Source: Bacillus zhangzhouensis (lineage in GTDB: Bacteria > Bacillota > Bacilli > Bacillales > Bacillaceae). Taken from it: 64,000 nt of DNA. The stretch covers positions 62,001 to 126,000 of the forward strand of contig NZ_JOTP01000003.1 of assembly GCF_000715205.1 (NCBI RefSeq). Direction: 5' to 3'. This document shows, piece by piece, positions 14,372 through 24,322 of this stretch. Position 1 is the first letter of the stretch, and each line of letters opens with the position of its first letter. Made by a program: the position numbers and the translations under genes. The notes under the pieces were generated by a model. It did not search any database, had not been told where the DNA came from, and worked only from the letters and a program-made list of their open reading frames with translations.

Positions 14372-14499
14372 CATAAAAGGTTTGGTCAAGTCCTTCTGCG
14401 GGAACGTAAAAAGAAGTGTCAAAAGTCCGGCCTTTGATGACTTTTCCACGTATGCATTTATCTCCTTGCGGCAACACTGGTAGCAAGGGGGAATGACAA

Positions 14500-15234
14500 G
14501 TGAGAAAGTATTTGAAAGGTTGGCCATTATTTGCGTTTATTCTTTTTTTTGTTCTGATGATGCAAGGAGTTCGTGCGGAAGAATCTTCCCCACTCGCCCA
14601 AATAGCAGAAGGTCTGAAAAACCAGCAAATCGAAGTAGATGGATGGACCCTTCATGCCAAAACAAATGTAGACATTTCATCCGAACAATTTTCAAAAAAA
14701 GTGAAACGTTTGAAAGACGAACTACGACAGTATGAGTGGACCGAAAAAAAAGAGAAACATGTCACCAAAGTCACAGGAATGTACAAAGATGAAAAAAATG
14801 ATACATTATCGAAAATTTTACTCGTGAAGACCGACACAAAATCAAACCAAAAGTCGTATTTATTATATGAGCAAAAAGGTGCTCGCCCACTGAATACCTG
14901 GGAGCATACATATGATCAGTTCGTACGTCATGCAAAAAGCATATTACAAGAAAAATTTGTGATTTTTACTTGTCTCGATGGTCATGTAAATGGTATGATG
15001 GATGTTGTTTTGCAAAAAAAAGCTGAAATGTTAGCAAAAGAATTTCAAGCAAAACCAGTTGAGTATCTCGTTGAGTCTAATTTTGTGTCGCTTTCCGCTT
15101 ACACAGATAAGTGGGAACAGTTCATTATGACTTCAAATGATAAAATGAATGTTCAAATTGCCATCAGAAGTTCGGAAATGAACGAAAATCATACGATTAC
15201 GGTTGGCACACCAATCGTAACGACTGAATATTAA
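14500..15234 (+). CDS. ywmB: Secreted protein YwmB (DUF1779)
   Basis: The 244-residue protein has an N-terminal signal segment (basic MRKYLKGW, hydrophobic core about residues 7-24, then VRAEES). The rest is polar and fits the YwmB family, whose structures show a TATA-box-binding-protein-like fold. Role unknown, probably extracytoplasmic. GTG start at 14500 with SD AAGGGGG. murAA follows after 32 bp, so co-transcription is possible. Confidence 0.82.
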   Translation: MRKYLKGWPLFAFILFFVLMMQGVRAEESSPLAQIAEGLKNQQIEVDGWTLHAKTNVDISSEQFSKKVKRLKDELRQYEWTEKKEKHVTKVTGMYKDEKNDTLSKILLVKTDTKSNQKSYLLYEQKGARPLNTWEHTYDQFVRHAKSILQEKFVIFTCLDGHVNGMMDVVLQKKAEMLAKEFQAKPVEYLVESNFVSLSAYTDKWEQFIMTSNDKMNVQIAIRSSEMNENHTITVGTPIVTTEY

Positions 15235-15266
15235 TATAGAGAATTTGGGACGCGGAGGGGAAGACC

Positions 15267-16574
15267 TTGGAAAAAATCATCGTCCGCGGCGGTCAAAAGT
15301 TAAACGGCACAGTTAAAGTAGAAGGCGCAAAAAATGCCGTTTTACCAGTTATCGCTGCATCTTTGTTAGCAAGTACAGAAAAAAGCGTAATTTGTGATGT
15401 ACCTACGCTCTCCGATGTATATACAATCAATGAAGTGTTACGTCATTTAGGAGCAGAAGTACATTTTGAAAATAACGAAGTATCAGTAGATGCATCTCAT
15501 GCACTAGAAACTGAGGCTCCGTTTGAGTATGTGCGTAAAATGCGAGCATCTGTGCTCGTCATGGGACCACTTTTAGCAAGAACAGGTCATGCAAGAGTTG
15601 CATTACCTGGAGGCTGTGCGATTGGTTCAAGACCAATTGATCAGCACTTAAAAGGCTTCGAAGCAATGGGAGCTAAAATTCAAGTAGGTAATGGTTTCAT
15701 CGAGGCTGAAGTAGAAGGCCGTTTAAAAGGTGCGAAAATCTATTTGGATTTCCCAAGTGTGGGTGCAACTGAAAATATCATCATGGCAGCAGCACTAGCT
15801 GAAGGAACAACGATTTTAGAAAACGTAGCAAAAGAACCTGAAATTGTTGATTTAGCAAACTACATCAATGCCATGGGCGGTAAGGTTCGTGGGGCAGGTA
15901 CTGGTACAATCAAAATCGAAGGTGTGGAAACACTTCATGGTGCAAAACACAACATCATCCCTGACAGAATTGAAGCGGGTACTTTCATGGTGGCAGCAGC
16001 CATTACAGAAGGAAATGTCCTTGTGAAAGGCGCAGTACCAGAGCACATGACTTCACTTGTTGCAAAAATGGAAGAAATGGGTATTCAGATCATTGAAGAA
16101 GAAGAAGGTTTAAGAGTCATTGGACCATCTGAGCTCAAGCCAATCGATCTAAAAACAATGCCGCATCCTGGGTTCCCAACGGATATGCAATCTCAGATGA
16201 TGGCGCTATTGCTTCGTGCGAACGGAACAAGCATGATCACAGAAACTGTATTTGAAAACCGTTTTATGCATGCTGAAGAATTCCGCCGCATGAATGGCGA
16301 TATTAAAATTGAGGGTCGCTCTGTGATTATCAATGGGCCGGTTCAACTTCAAGGAGCTGAAGTGGCAGCGACTGACTTAAGAGCAGGAGCAGCACTTGTA
16401 CTTGCTGGATTAGTGGCAGAAGGTCATACACGTGTCACTGAACTGAAGCATATTGACCGTGGATATGTGAACTTCCACCAAAAGCTTGCAGCAATCGGTG
16501 CGGATATTGAAAGAGTAAACGATGAATCAGCAGATGTTACACAAGAACAAGTTGTGTCAGATCTGAACGCGTAA
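15267..16574 (+). CDS. murAA: UDP-N-acetylglucosamine 1-carboxyvinyltransferase MurAA
   Basis: MurAA transfers enolpyruvate from PEP to UDP-GlcNAc, the first committed step of peptidoglycan precursor synthesis. The 435-residue protein has the catalytic cysteine in [11 protein letters not shown] (the target of fosfomycin), the [11 protein letters not shown] segment near residue 22 and the [12 protein letters not shown] region. Start TTG 15267 with SD GCGGAGGGG. Position upstream of spoIID is as in B. subtilis. Confidence 0.96.
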   Translation: MEKIIVRGGQKLNGTVKVEGAKNAVLPVIAASLLASTEKSVICDVPTLSDVYTINEVLRHLGAEVHFENNEVSVDASHALETEAPFEYVRKMRASVLVMGPLLARTGHARVALPGGCAIGSRPIDQHLKGFEAMGAKIQVGNGFIEAEVEGRLKGAKIYLDFPSVGATENIIMAAALAEGTTILENVAKEPEIVDLANYINAMGGKVRGAGTGTIKIEGVETLHGAKHNIIPDRIEAGTFMVAAAITEGNVLVKGAVPEHMTSLVAKMEEMGIQIIEEEEGLRVIGPSELKPIDLKTMPHPGFPTDMQSQMMALLLRANGTSMITETVFENRFMHAEEFRRMNGDIKIEGRSVIINGPVQLQGAEVAATDLRAGAALVLAGLVAEGHTRVTELKHIDRGYVNFHQKLAAIGADIERVNDESADVTQEQVVSDLNA

Positions 16575-16582
16575 TGATAAAG

Positions 16583-16620
16583 AAATCAGTGTGTCCATTT
16601 GGGCATGCTGATTTTTTTTT
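16583..16620 (+). terminator. Terminator after murAA
   Basis: AAATCAG pairs with CTGATTT, the stem continues through seven further pairs including three G-U, the loop is ATTT, and nine T follow. Confidence 0.85.
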
Positions 16621-16766
16621 AGAATCATAGAATGCTTCATGTTCAAAAGCTTATCATTAGTGTATCCAATCGTATGAAATTTTATTCATAAAGACGAACA
16701 GTAAAATCAATTGGTGAAGAGCATGTTGGCATGATCAAAAGTCTTGTCCAATGAATGAAAGAAGCT

Positions 16767-16796
16767 GTCATATTAGCTTGTCCTTGCCCATAGGAT
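16767..16796 (+). promoter_or_regulatory. SigE promoter of spoIID
   Basis: GTCATATT (16767-16774), a 14-bp spacer and CATAGGAT (16789-16796) match the SigE consensus (-35 KMATATT, -10 CATACAMT) closely. It is 35 bp before the spoIID start. The rest of the gap from 16621 shows nothing clear. Confidence 0.75.
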
Positions 16797-16831
16797 AAAA
16801 GAGATTCAATGACAAATGGGGGCAGCCAAAT

Positions 16832-17857
16832 ATGAAACCAATGATATGGACTATCGCAGGTATATGCATCATCATTTTAATGATTCCAACCTTACTCGTG
16901 TTGCCGACGTTTCAAGGGAAACCTGCGGCCAACCAACACGTAGCAGCAGAACCATCAGTTAAAAAAGAAGTGAAAGGTTCAGTCAAATTGAAGCAATCAC
17001 CCGTCTCCATTCCCGTCTATCGCTCGACTCATCAGCAGGTAGAAAACATTCCCTTAGAAGAGTATGTGATCGGTGTCGTAGCTTCTGAAATGCCAGCTGA
17101 TTTTGAAATGGAGGCGCTCAAGGCACAGGCACTCGCTGCTAGAACGTATATCGTCAGACAAATGATCAGCGATAAGACCGTAAAGTCACCAAAAGGCTCT
17201 CTTGTAGATGACACACAAATGTTCCAAGTCTACAAAAACAAGCAGGAACTCAAGAAAATTTGGGGGAAAGCGTACAATTGGAAATTAAAAAAGGTCACAG
17301 AAGCTGTCGCGAGCACACAAGGGAAAGTACTGACCTATGACGAAAAACCAATTGATGCTTCTTTCTTTTCTACAAGTAATGGGAAAACTGAAAATGCAGA
17401 AGCCTATTGGAAAAACGAAATCCCTTATTTGAAAAGTGTCTCAAGTAAATGGGACGAAAAATCACCAAAATTTCAAAACACGAAGACCATCACGGTTAGT
17501 GAATTTCAGCAAAAACTAGGTGTGACCCTCAGTCAGCAGGCTCAGGTAGGAGAGATTGTAGAGCGGACACCAGGAAACCAAGTAGCCAAAGCCGTGATAA
17601 ACGGTAAAACACTGACAGGCAGAGACATTCGAGAATCACTGGGACTTCATTCTGCAGATTTTACATGGGAAAGAAAGGGCCAGCAAATTGTGATCACGAC
17701 AAAAGGATACGGCCATGGTGTAGGGATGAGCCAATATGGTGCGCATTATATGGCGCAGTCAGGCAAAAAAGTAGAAACCATTGTGAAACATTATTATAAA
17801 GGGATTCAAATTGAATCAGCTGATCGTTTTCTCAATACGTACATGGCTAAAAAATAA
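16832..17857 (+). CDS. spoIID: Stage II sporulation protein D (lytic transglycosylase)
   Basis: SpoIID is a membrane-anchored peptidoglycan hydrolase that works with SpoIIM and SpoIIP to drive forespore engulfment. The 341-residue protein has an N-terminal membrane anchor (about residues 5-24). The SpoIID/LytB domain follows, with the catalytic glutamate in VVASEMPADFEMEALKAQA, the DDTQMFQVY segment and the C-terminal GYGHGVGMSQYGAHYMA motif. Made in the mother cell under SigE, consistent with the promoter. Confidence 0.95.
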   Translation: MKPMIWTIAGICIIILMIPTLLVLPTFQGKPAANQHVAAEPSVKKEVKGSVKLKQSPVSIPVYRSTHQQVENIPLEEYVIGVVASEMPADFEMEALKAQALAARTYIVRQMISDKTVKSPKGSLVDDTQMFQVYKNKQELKKIWGKAYNWKLKKVTEAVASTQGKVLTYDEKPIDASFFSTSNGKTENAEAYWKNEIPYLKSVSSKWDEKSPKFQNTKTITVSEFQQKLGVTLSQQAQVGEIVERTPGNQVAKAVINGKTLTGRDIRESLGLHSADFTWERKGQQIVITTKGYGHGVGMSQYGAHYMAQSGKKVETIVKHYYKGIQIESADRFLNTYMAKK

Positions 17858-17861
17858 AAGC

Positions 17862-17893
17862 AAAGGTGCCTCAGAAACGGGGCATCTTTTTGT
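17862..17893 (+). terminator. Terminator after spoIID
   Basis: AAAGGTGCCTC and GGGGCATCTTT pair over 11 bp with two G-U wobbles, followed by TTTT. Confidence 0.75.
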
Positions 17894-17939
17894 TTGTTCA
17901 AAGAGGTTTGAACAGAATGTGTCAAATTGCGACTTAAGA

Positions 17940-18030
17940 TGCAGGTCAGGAAATCTTAAACATTTATGTCCTGACAAGCACCGATGGCCGATACAAAGTC
18001 CCTCGAAAGACAGAGAAAACGAGGGGGATA
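17940..18030 (+). other. Structured intergenic stretch before ywmC
   Basis: The spoIID-ywmC gap (about 320 bp) contains no gene I can support. It holds two perfect hairpins close together: GTCAGGA with TCCTGAC (about 17945-17975) and CCCTCG with CGAGGG (about 18000-18026). I recognise no riboswitch class. It might be part of the ywmC leader. Confidence 0.3.
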
Positions 18031-18181
18031 AATGATGAGTTAGGTGAAAATATCTAGTCATCTGACAGAATTTTAGTGATTTTGATGAAAGAGAAAAAGG
18101 GACCGAGTCCTATACCATTCCAAGTGAGAATAATTTACGATTAAGATGTTTCAATCAAATACATAAGGAGGAATGAAAAGT

Positions 18182-18880
18182 ATGTTGAAAAAAGTATTTA
18201 CACTCGTAGCCTTAGCTGTATTGACATTATCCATGTCAATCTCTTCACCAGTATTTGCAGAAGCATCAACAGCCAAAAAACATAAGAAAGATGTAAGAGT
18301 CACAATCTTACTTGATGCAAGTGGAAGCATGGCAAGAAAAGTAGATGGAGAGCGCAAATTTGATCTAGCAAAACAAGAGGTATTTAAATTTGCACAGTCA
18401 CTTCCGGAAGACGCTAAAATTCGTATGAGCTTGTTTGGTTCTGAAGGAAACAACAAAAATTCAGGTAAAGCTCAATCATGTGAAGTCATTAGAGGAGTTT
18501 ACGGCGTACAGCCTTACGAAAAGGATAGCTTTGAAAACTCTTTAAACGGACTTGGACCAAACGGATGGACACCGATTGCACGTGCTCTTGAAAGTGCAAA
18601 GCAAACAGATAAGCAGCTTCATAAAGGAACAAAACATATTGTGTACTTAATCACTGATGGTGAAGAAACTTGTGGCGGAGATCCTGTGAAGGTAGCAAAA
18701 GAATTGCATCAATCAAAAGGATCTACTGTTGTCAATGTCATCGGATTAGACTTTAACGATGGCTATGAAGGCCAATTAAAGCAAGTAGCCCAAGCTGGTA
18801 AAGGTCATTACTACCAAGCAAGCACTGGTAAAGAGATGGGTTCTATCTTTACGGCAGAATCATTAAAACTACACGAATAA
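18182..18880 (+). CDS. ywmC: Secreted von Willebrand factor A domain protein YwmC
   Basis: The 232-residue protein has a signal peptide (MLKKVF, hydrophobic core to about residue 22, cleavage near VFAEAS). One VWA domain follows with the metal-site motif DASGS (DxSxS), the downstream Thr in GWTPIARAL and the Asp in ITDGEETCGG. SD TAAGGAGGA ends just before an ATG at 18173, which is too close, so 18182 is preferred. It is paired with the paralogue ywmD downstream. Function unknown. Confidence 0.88.
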   Translation: MLKKVFTLVALAVLTLSMSISSPVFAEASTAKKHKKDVRVTILLDASGSMARKVDGERKFDLAKQEVFKFAQSLPEDAKIRMSLFGSEGNNKNSGKAQSCEVIRGVYGVQPYEKDSFENSLNGLGPNGWTPIARALESAKQTDKQLHKGTKHIVYLITDGEETCGGDPVKVAKELHQSKGSTVVNVIGLDFNDGYEGQLKQVAQAGKGHYYQASTGKEMGSIFTAESLKLHE

Positions 18881-18890
18881 CTTGTTGAAC

Positions 18891-18931
18891 AAAAGAGAAA
18901 CGATTGATTTATGCTTTCGTTTCTCTTTTTC
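18891..18931 (+). terminator. Terminator after ywmC
   Basis: AAAGAGAAACGA and TCGTTTCTCTTT form a 12-bp perfect stem with a 13-nt loop, followed by T-rich sequence. Confidence 0.8.
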
Positions 18932-18962
18932 TGTACAAATGTAAAAAGGGAGGTTTTCATTG

Positions 18963-19637
18963 ATGAAAAGAAATATTGTCTTAACTATTTTAGCTAGTCT
19001 TGTCTTGCTTCTTTCTTCACCAGCTCATGCTGTGACAAAACAGGAGCCTGCTCATGTGGTCATATTACTCGATTTAAGCGGCAGCATGGCACAATCGCTT
19101 GAGGGAGAAAAGAAAATCGACATCGCAAAACGTTCTATTCAAAGCTTTGCAAGTATTTTATCTGAAGATACGCAAGTCCTGCTTCGTGTGTTTGGTCATG
19201 AAGGGACCAATAAAAATGCAGGAAAAGCCGTTTCATGTGCTAGTTCTGAAGCCGTTTATGGATTTGGAACATATGAGCAAACAACATTTCAGCAAGCGCT
19301 GAATGTGTATGATCCAACAGGCTGGACACCACTAGCAAAAGCATTAACTGATACGAAACAAGATTTTGAAGATCACCAGGCTGAAGGGAAGAATATTGTA
19401 TATGTTGTCAGCGATGGTGAAGAAACATGTGGTGGAAGCCCTTCTCAAGCAGCAAAGGAATTACATGAAGACGGTATTGATACAATCGTCAATATCATTG
19501 GCTTCGATGTGAATGAAAAAGAAGCCAAAAGTCTAAAATCTGTTGCAAAAGCTGGTGGTGGACAATATCAACCGGCAGCAAATGCAGAAGAATTGAAACA
19601 GATTCTTCAACAAGAAGCGAGCGCTTTTGGTCAGTAG
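18963..19637 (+). CDS. ywmD: Secreted von Willebrand factor A domain protein YwmD
   Basis: This 224-residue paralogue of YwmC has a signal peptide cleaved near AHAVTK and one VWA domain with DLSGS, GWTPLAKAL and VSDGEETCGG at the same positions. The two genes are a tandem duplication. Each has its own terminator. SD GGGAGG (18948-18953) suits ATG 18963; an in-frame TTG lies at 18960. Confidence 0.88.
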   Translation: MKRNIVLTILASLVLLLSSPAHAVTKQEPAHVVILLDLSGSMAQSLEGEKKIDIAKRSIQSFASILSEDTQVLLRVFGHEGTNKNAGKAVSCASSEAVYGFGTYEQTTFQQALNVYDPTGWTPLAKALTDTKQDFEDHQAEGKNIVYVVSDGEETCGGSPSQAAKELHEDGIDTIVNIIGFDVNEKEAKSLKSVAKAGGGQYQPAANAEELKQILQQEASAFGQ

Positions 19638-19648
19638 GATATGAATGG

Positions 19649-19682
19649 CAGCTGGGGGGGGGAACAACCCCAGCTGTTTTTT
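19649..19682 (+). terminator. Terminator after ywmD, containing a G9 run
   Basis: CAGCTGGGG pairs with CCCCAGCTG, followed by six T. The ascending arm runs into nine consecutive G, so the stem can slip. Length variation or sequencing error is possible here. Confidence 0.85.
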
Positions 19683-19691
19683 AGTTGAAGA

Positions 19692-22049
19692 TCAATTTAA
19701 AGTCGTTTCTAATTCATCAATTCGTTTCTCCACGTAGTGCTGATCTTTTCTTGCATGAAAGGTTTCGGCTTTTTCTAATATCGCAGTTGTATTATATTCT
19801 GGAATCTGTGAATAGCTCTCATAAATACCTTTAGGAATTAAAACGTTCCCTTCAGGCCAATAAACAGCGATATTTCCACGTGTCAATTCCCCAAATTGAG
19901 CAACTCCTTGATAGGACCCATATTGATTAAAAAGAACAACTGGATCACCTTCTTGGACGTAAAGCTCTTTTGCATCTGCGTCATTCATCAAGATAGAATG
20001 ACGCTTTCCGCCATTAAAGGCATCCTTTTCACTGTAGATCATAGAGTTGAATTGTTTACCTCGTCTTGTCGTGATATTGAAATGTCCCTCAGTTTTCCGG
20101 TATTGAGGCAGCTGGGCAGGTAGAAGGTGTCCCTTGCCATCCGGTGTTGGACATACACCATCTTCGCAAAGCCATGCGCCTCCCCATTGAAAAACGTCCC
20201 CTTTATGACGCAAATGCTGTATGCCATCATAGTTTCGATTCGCAATGGCAATCTCACGGCGAATGTCTTCAGCATGTTCAAAATGAATCAGCTCGGCATC
20301 CTCTGGTCGGACCCTTTTCGCAAGATCAATATAAATGTCCCATTCTGCTCTGGCTTCTTCAATACGAGGTCCTTCAATTTCTGGACTGAAATATACCATC
20401 CGTTCCGTACTGGTTGACGTACCGCCGCCTGGCTGTTCATATCTTGTCATAGCAGGCAGAACAATGACCGTCTCTTCTGCCTCTACGAGTGTAGAGGTAT
20501 TCAAAATGATATCTTGATGGACACGGAGTTCAAGCTCAGATAATGCTTTTTCGATCGCTTCTGGATTTGGCATCGTTTCTAAAAAGTTTCCACCGCTAGT
20601 AAACAGCATTTTAAGTTTTTGCGGGTGTTCTTTTGGGAGCGCCATCTTTTCAAACGATTGACCGATGGTATCACCATGCCATTTCGGAATGTCAAATCCC
20701 CATATCTTCTCGATTCTTTCGATATTCTCTTCATCAAAATCACTGCCTGGCAAAACAAATGGATCGGCGCCCATTTCGCCTGAACCCTGAACACCACTAT
20801 GTCCACGAATCGGCATGACGCCACAATGTTTTCTGCCAATAAATCCACGTAACATGGCAATGTTTGCGACTTGCGATATATTATCTGTTGCAAATCGGTG
20901 CTGAGTAAGGCCCATACTCCAAATAAAAACGCCGGAATTGGCATTGGCAAGGAGGACTGCAAATTCCTTCATTCTTTCTTTTGACATGCCTGACGATGCT
21001 TCTAGATCCTCCCACTTCAACTGTTCGACATGTTGCTTTACATCCTTTATGCCGGTTGTATGGGCTTGAATAAATTCATGATCAAGAGCGGAATGAGGAG
21101 CATGCTGCTCCATATCAAACCAATGTTTGATGACGCCGTTCATAAACGCAATATCGCCGCCTATATTGACTTGATAAAAATCATCAGCTATTTTTGTTCC
21201 GAATAAAGCACTTTCTGGAATAGAGGGAACCCAGTACTTTTCCATCGCAGGCTCTTTATACGGATTGATGACAATAATTTTGGTTCCTTTCTTTTTAGCA
21301 GCGTACATATATTTAGTGGAAACGGGCTGATTGTTTGCGGCGACTGATCCCCAAAAAATCAATACATCCGTTCCGATCCAATCACTGTAATTACAGCTAG
21401 AAGCACCTATGCCAAGGGAGCGTTTAAGAGCGGTTTTGCTCGGTGAATGGCAAATGCGAGAAGCATTATCGATATGATTTGTTCCTATAAATCGTGCAGC
21501 CTTCGCAGCAGTATAATAAACTTCATTTGTGATTCCTCTGGCCGTTAAGTAGAAAGCGAGCTGTCGTTTATCAATTGATTTGATTTTAGCCGCGATTTGA
21601 TCTAATGCATCATCCCAAGAAATACGTGTAAAGGCATTCTGCCCTTTTTTTCGAATTAGTGGATAAGGAATACGCCCGAGCTTACGCAGAGAGGTGCTAT
21701 CCATTTTTTTTAGCTGATGAATATCTTCAAACCATTTTGGGTCAATAGCTGACATTGTGTTAAGACGAAGTACATTTAGCCTTGTTGTGCATATATGAGG
21801 TCCTGCGAGTGTCTGATCGTATAAGCCTGAAACACCAAGGGCACAGCCGTCACAAACGCCCTGCGTTAAAATACGGTACGCGTAGGGGAGGTTATCTTTG
21901 TTTTCCCAAGCCACCTTCATCGTATCTCGAATGTGTTTAGGTTTCACTTTTCCAAGCCCCATAGGAGCAAAAGAGGCCCATAGCTTTGGTGAGGGTTTTT
22001 TGTTGAGTTTAATAGGCCCCTTGTGTTTTGTTTTCCCCATGATATTCAT
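19692..22049 (-). CDS. Molybdopterin oxidoreductase, FdhF/YdeP family (formate dehydrogenase-like)
   Basis: The 785-residue protein belongs to the YdeP branch of the molybdenum enzyme superfamily. An N-terminal segment has Cys pairs (GVCDGCALGVSG). A central molybdopterin domain has RICHSPSKTALKRSLG, TDVLIFWGSVAANNQPVSTKY and LRGFIGRKHCGVMPIRGHSGVQGSGEMG. A C-terminal molydopterin dinucleotide-binding domain begins near FNITTRRGKQFNSM. Formate as substrate is a family inference. SD AGGAGGG precedes ATG 22049; GTG 22052 is also possible. It is followed in the same direction as, and lies downstream of, an OFA-family transporter gene. Confidence 0.85.
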   Translation of the reverse strand: MNIMGKTKHKGPIKLNKKPSPKLWASFAPMGLGKVKPKHIRDTMKVAWENKDNLPYAYRILTQGVCDGCALGVSGLYDQTLAGPHICTTRLNVLRLNTMSAIDPKWFEDIHQLKKMDSTSLRKLGRIPYPLIRKKGQNAFTRISWDDALDQIAAKIKSIDKRQLAFYLTARGITNEVYYTAAKAARFIGTNHIDNASRICHSPSKTALKRSLGIGASSCNYSDWIGTDVLIFWGSVAANNQPVSTKYMYAAKKKGTKIIVINPYKEPAMEKYWVPSIPESALFGTKIADDFYQVNIGGDIAFMNGVIKHWFDMEQHAPHSALDHEFIQAHTTGIKDVKQHVEQLKWEDLEASSGMSKERMKEFAVLLANANSGVFIWSMGLTQHRFATDNISQVANIAMLRGFIGRKHCGVMPIRGHSGVQGSGEMGADPFVLPGSDFDEENIERIEKIWGFDIPKWHGDTIGQSFEKMALPKEHPQKLKMLFTSGGNFLETMPNPEAIEKALSELELRVHQDIILNTSTLVEAEETVIVLPAMTRYEQPGGGTSTSTERMVYFSPEIEGPRIEEARAEWDIYIDLAKRVRPEDAELIHFEHAEDIRREIAIANRNYDGIQHLRHKGDVFQWGGAWLCEDGVCPTPDGKGHLLPAQLPQYRKTEGHFNITTRRGKQFNSMIYSEKDAFNGGKRHSILMNDADAKELYVQEGDPVVLFNQYGSYQGVAQFGELTRGNIAVYWPEGNVLIPKGIYESYSQIPEYNTTAILEKAETFHARKDQHYVEKRIDELETTLN

Positions 22050-22123
22050 CACCCTCCTATTACTTTATAAAGCGTTTTCATATCTAAAAATTACCTTTAG
22101 ATTGCGAATCTGTCAAATTCAAA

Positions 22124-23389
22124 TTAAGGTCGGGCTGAAACAGAAGAGGTAGCAGTAAGGTTTGATTCTTTAAGCTGTTGAATATCCTTCCGAATGAGAA
22201 GAGATATGATAAAAGCAATGAAAAATAAGCCAGAGAACACCATGAGACTTTGTGTGTAATTACCTGTTATATCTCGAATGAAGGATGAAAATAAAGGTCC
22301 TGCTAAACCAGCAGCGGCCCAAGCGGTCAGAATATAACCGTGTATTGCACCAAGCTGCTTCGTACCAAATAAGTCTCCAATATAGGCTGGAATTGAGGCG
22401 AATCCTCCTCCATAGCACGTATAAATGATTGCCATCACGATTGAAAAGATGAGTGGTTCTTTTAAGTAGGGTAGTAAAGGAAAAGCAATGAGCTGGATAC
22501 TAAAGAAAATCGTATACGTATTCGGTCTTCCAATATAATCTGAGAAGGATGCCCAGCCAATCCGTCCTAAGCCATTAAAAGCACCTAAAACACCAACAAG
22601 AGTAGCCGCAGCACCTGCAGTGAATCCAACACTTTCTTGAGCAAGAGGCGAGGCTACTGAAATAATGGCAATTCCGCATGTAATATTAATAAAGAGCATG
22701 AGCCACAAATAATAAAAACGCCGTGTTTTAATCGCTTCATTTGCTGTAAGCTGTGATAAATCTTGAGGAATTTTTCTTTGATTTGTTTTCAATCCGTCAA
22801 ATTGTTTGACGTCATCGGGCGTTGGTGGTGATAAATAAAGAGATGAGATCACCATAATGATAAAATATGAGAGTCCAAGAATATAAAAGGTATTCGCGAT
22901 ATCAACTTTTTCAATGAGAGATTGAATAATTGGGCTGCAGATAAGTGAAGCAAATCCAAAACCCATAATGGCTAAACCGGTTGCAAGTCCTCTTCGATCT
23001 GGAAACCATTTGACTAATGTTGATACAGGTGCAATATAGCCTACACCTAATCCTATTCCACCAAGTACACCATAAAATAAATAGAGGAGAGGAAGTGAAG
23101 ACATGTGGACAGCAAGCCCTGACCCAGTCATTCCGATGCCGAAGAAAATAGCTGAGAAGAGCCCCGATGCCCTTGGGCCATACTTTTCAACGAAGTGTCC
23201 CATGAAAGCAGCAGATAAACCTAAAAATAAAATGGCAATGCTGAAGGTGAGGCTTATTTCTGTTAATGACCACTGAAAGGTTTGATGTAAAGGATTTGTA
23301 AAAACACTCCATGCATAAACAGACCCGATAGATAAATGAATTCCCACAGCACTTGTCGCAATGAGCCAACGATTCTTTGATTTGTTCAT
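22124..23389 (-). CDS. MFS transporter of the oxalate/formate antiporter (OFA) family
   Basis: The 421-residue protein has about twelve membrane helices. It has the OFA-type N-terminus (WLIATSAVGIHLSIGSVYAWSVFTNPL) and an MFS loop motif near residue 73 (GHFVEKYGPR). The family carries small carboxylates such as oxalate and formate. Its place directly upstream of the formate-dehydrogenase-like gene, and divergent from fdhD-moaA, supports formate movement, but the substrate is not shown. ATG 23389 has GGGGGG as SD; a start further upstream is unlikely. Confidence 0.85.
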   Translation of the reverse strand: MNKSKNRWLIATSAVGIHLSIGSVYAWSVFTNPLHQTFQWSLTEISLTFSIAILFLGLSAAFMGHFVEKYGPRASGLFSAIFFGIGMTGSGLAVHMSSLPLLYLFYGVLGGIGLGVGYIAPVSTLVKWFPDRRGLATGLAIMGFGFASLICSPIIQSLIEKVDIANTFYILGLSYFIIMVISSLYLSPPTPDDVKQFDGLKTNQRKIPQDLSQLTANEAIKTRRFYYLWLMLFINITCGIAIISVASPLAQESVGFTAGAAATLVGVLGAFNGLGRIGWASFSDYIGRPNTYTIFFSIQLIAFPLLPYLKEPLIFSIVMAIIYTCYGGGFASIPAYIGDLFGTKQLGAIHGYILTAWAAAGLAGPLFSSFIRDITGNYTQSLMVFSGLFFIAFIISLLIRKDIQQLKESNLTATSSVSARP

Positions 23390-23523
23390 TGTGTTCCCCC
23401 CATATAAAGCAATCAAAAAGTTTGATAAGATAGAAATATGTTACATTTTTATGACTTTTTAAAATAATATCACAATTTGTTTGGTTCATATAACTAAATT
23501 TGTGTTGAAAGGAAGATCATACA

Positions 23524-24312
23524 ATGAACCCTTCTGTTAAAAAGAAACGAGTCATACACCAATATCGTGATGGCCAATTTACCTGCAAAACAGATGATGT
23601 TGTAGAAGAATTTCCTTTAACTGTGATGGTGAATGGAGAAGAGTTTGTGACACTCGTTTGTTCACCAGAGCATTTGAAAGAATTGGTTATCGGTTTTTTA
23701 GCTTCAGAAGGAGTCATTCGATTTGAAAATGAGATTAAAAGGTTTACAATAGATGAAAGTATGGGCTTTGCATATGTTGATTTAATCCACTCAAGTCGTT
23801 TTCATTCATCAGACTTTACAAAGCGAGTGATTGGTTCTTGCTGTGGGAAAGGGAGACACTTTTATTTTCTCCAAGATGTGAAGACAGCAAAAACAGCCAC
23901 TGATCAAATTAATATATCTGCTGAAACCTGTATGCACTTAATGAAATGTTTACAAGACGAAAGCCAATTATTTCGACATACTGGTGGTGTGCATAATGCT
24001 GGACTGTGTGACACAGAGAAGCTATTCATCACTAGAACTGATATAGGAAGACATAATGCTTTGGATAAAATCTATGGATATTGTTTACTTCACCGAATCC
24101 CACTTAGAGATAAAATCCTTGTGTTTAGCGGCCGGATATCGTCGGAAGTTCTATTGAAGGCAGCGAAACTAGGAGTATCTATTGTGATATCAAAATCAGC
24201 ACCTACTGAGCTAGCGCTTAAAATGGCAGAAGAATTAAATATCACGACAGTTGGATTCGTCAGAGGAGGATCTTTTAATATCTATACTCATCACCAGCGT
24301 ATTACAGAATAG
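23524..24312 (+). CDS. fdhD: FdhD, sulfur carrier for formate dehydrogenase maturation
   Basis: FdhD delivers sulfur from a cysteine desulfurase to the molybdenum cofactor, which formate dehydrogenases need. The 262-residue protein has the [28 protein letters not shown]-terminal segment, the conserved Cys region GSCCGKGR near residue 110 and the [11 protein letters not shown] and [13 protein letters not shown] motifs. moaA follows 10 bp later, so the two form an operon, divergent from the oxidoreductase genes they serve. Confidence 0.94.
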   Translation: MNPSVKKKRVIHQYRDGQFTCKTDDVVEEFPLTVMVNGEEFVTLVCSPEHLKELVIGFLASEGVIRFENEIKRFTIDESMGFAYVDLIHSSRFHSSDFTKRVIGSCCGKGRHFYFLQDVKTAKTATDQINISAETCMHLMKCLQDESQLFRHTGGVHNAGLCDTEKLFITRTDIGRHNALDKIYGYCLLHRIPLRDKILVFSGRISSEVLLKAAKLGVSIVISKSAPTELALKMAEELNITTVGFVRGGSFNIYTHHQRITE

Positions 24313-24322
24313 GAGGCAAAGT

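Noticed and set aside
17811-18061. Overlapping plus and minus frames of 70-80 codons after spoIID
   Set aside because: They overlap the spoIID terminator and each other, and neither has an SD or a plausible protein.
20127-20417. Plus-strand frames within the molybdenum oxidoreductase gene
   Set aside because: They are antisense to conserved coding sequence and have low-quality compositions.
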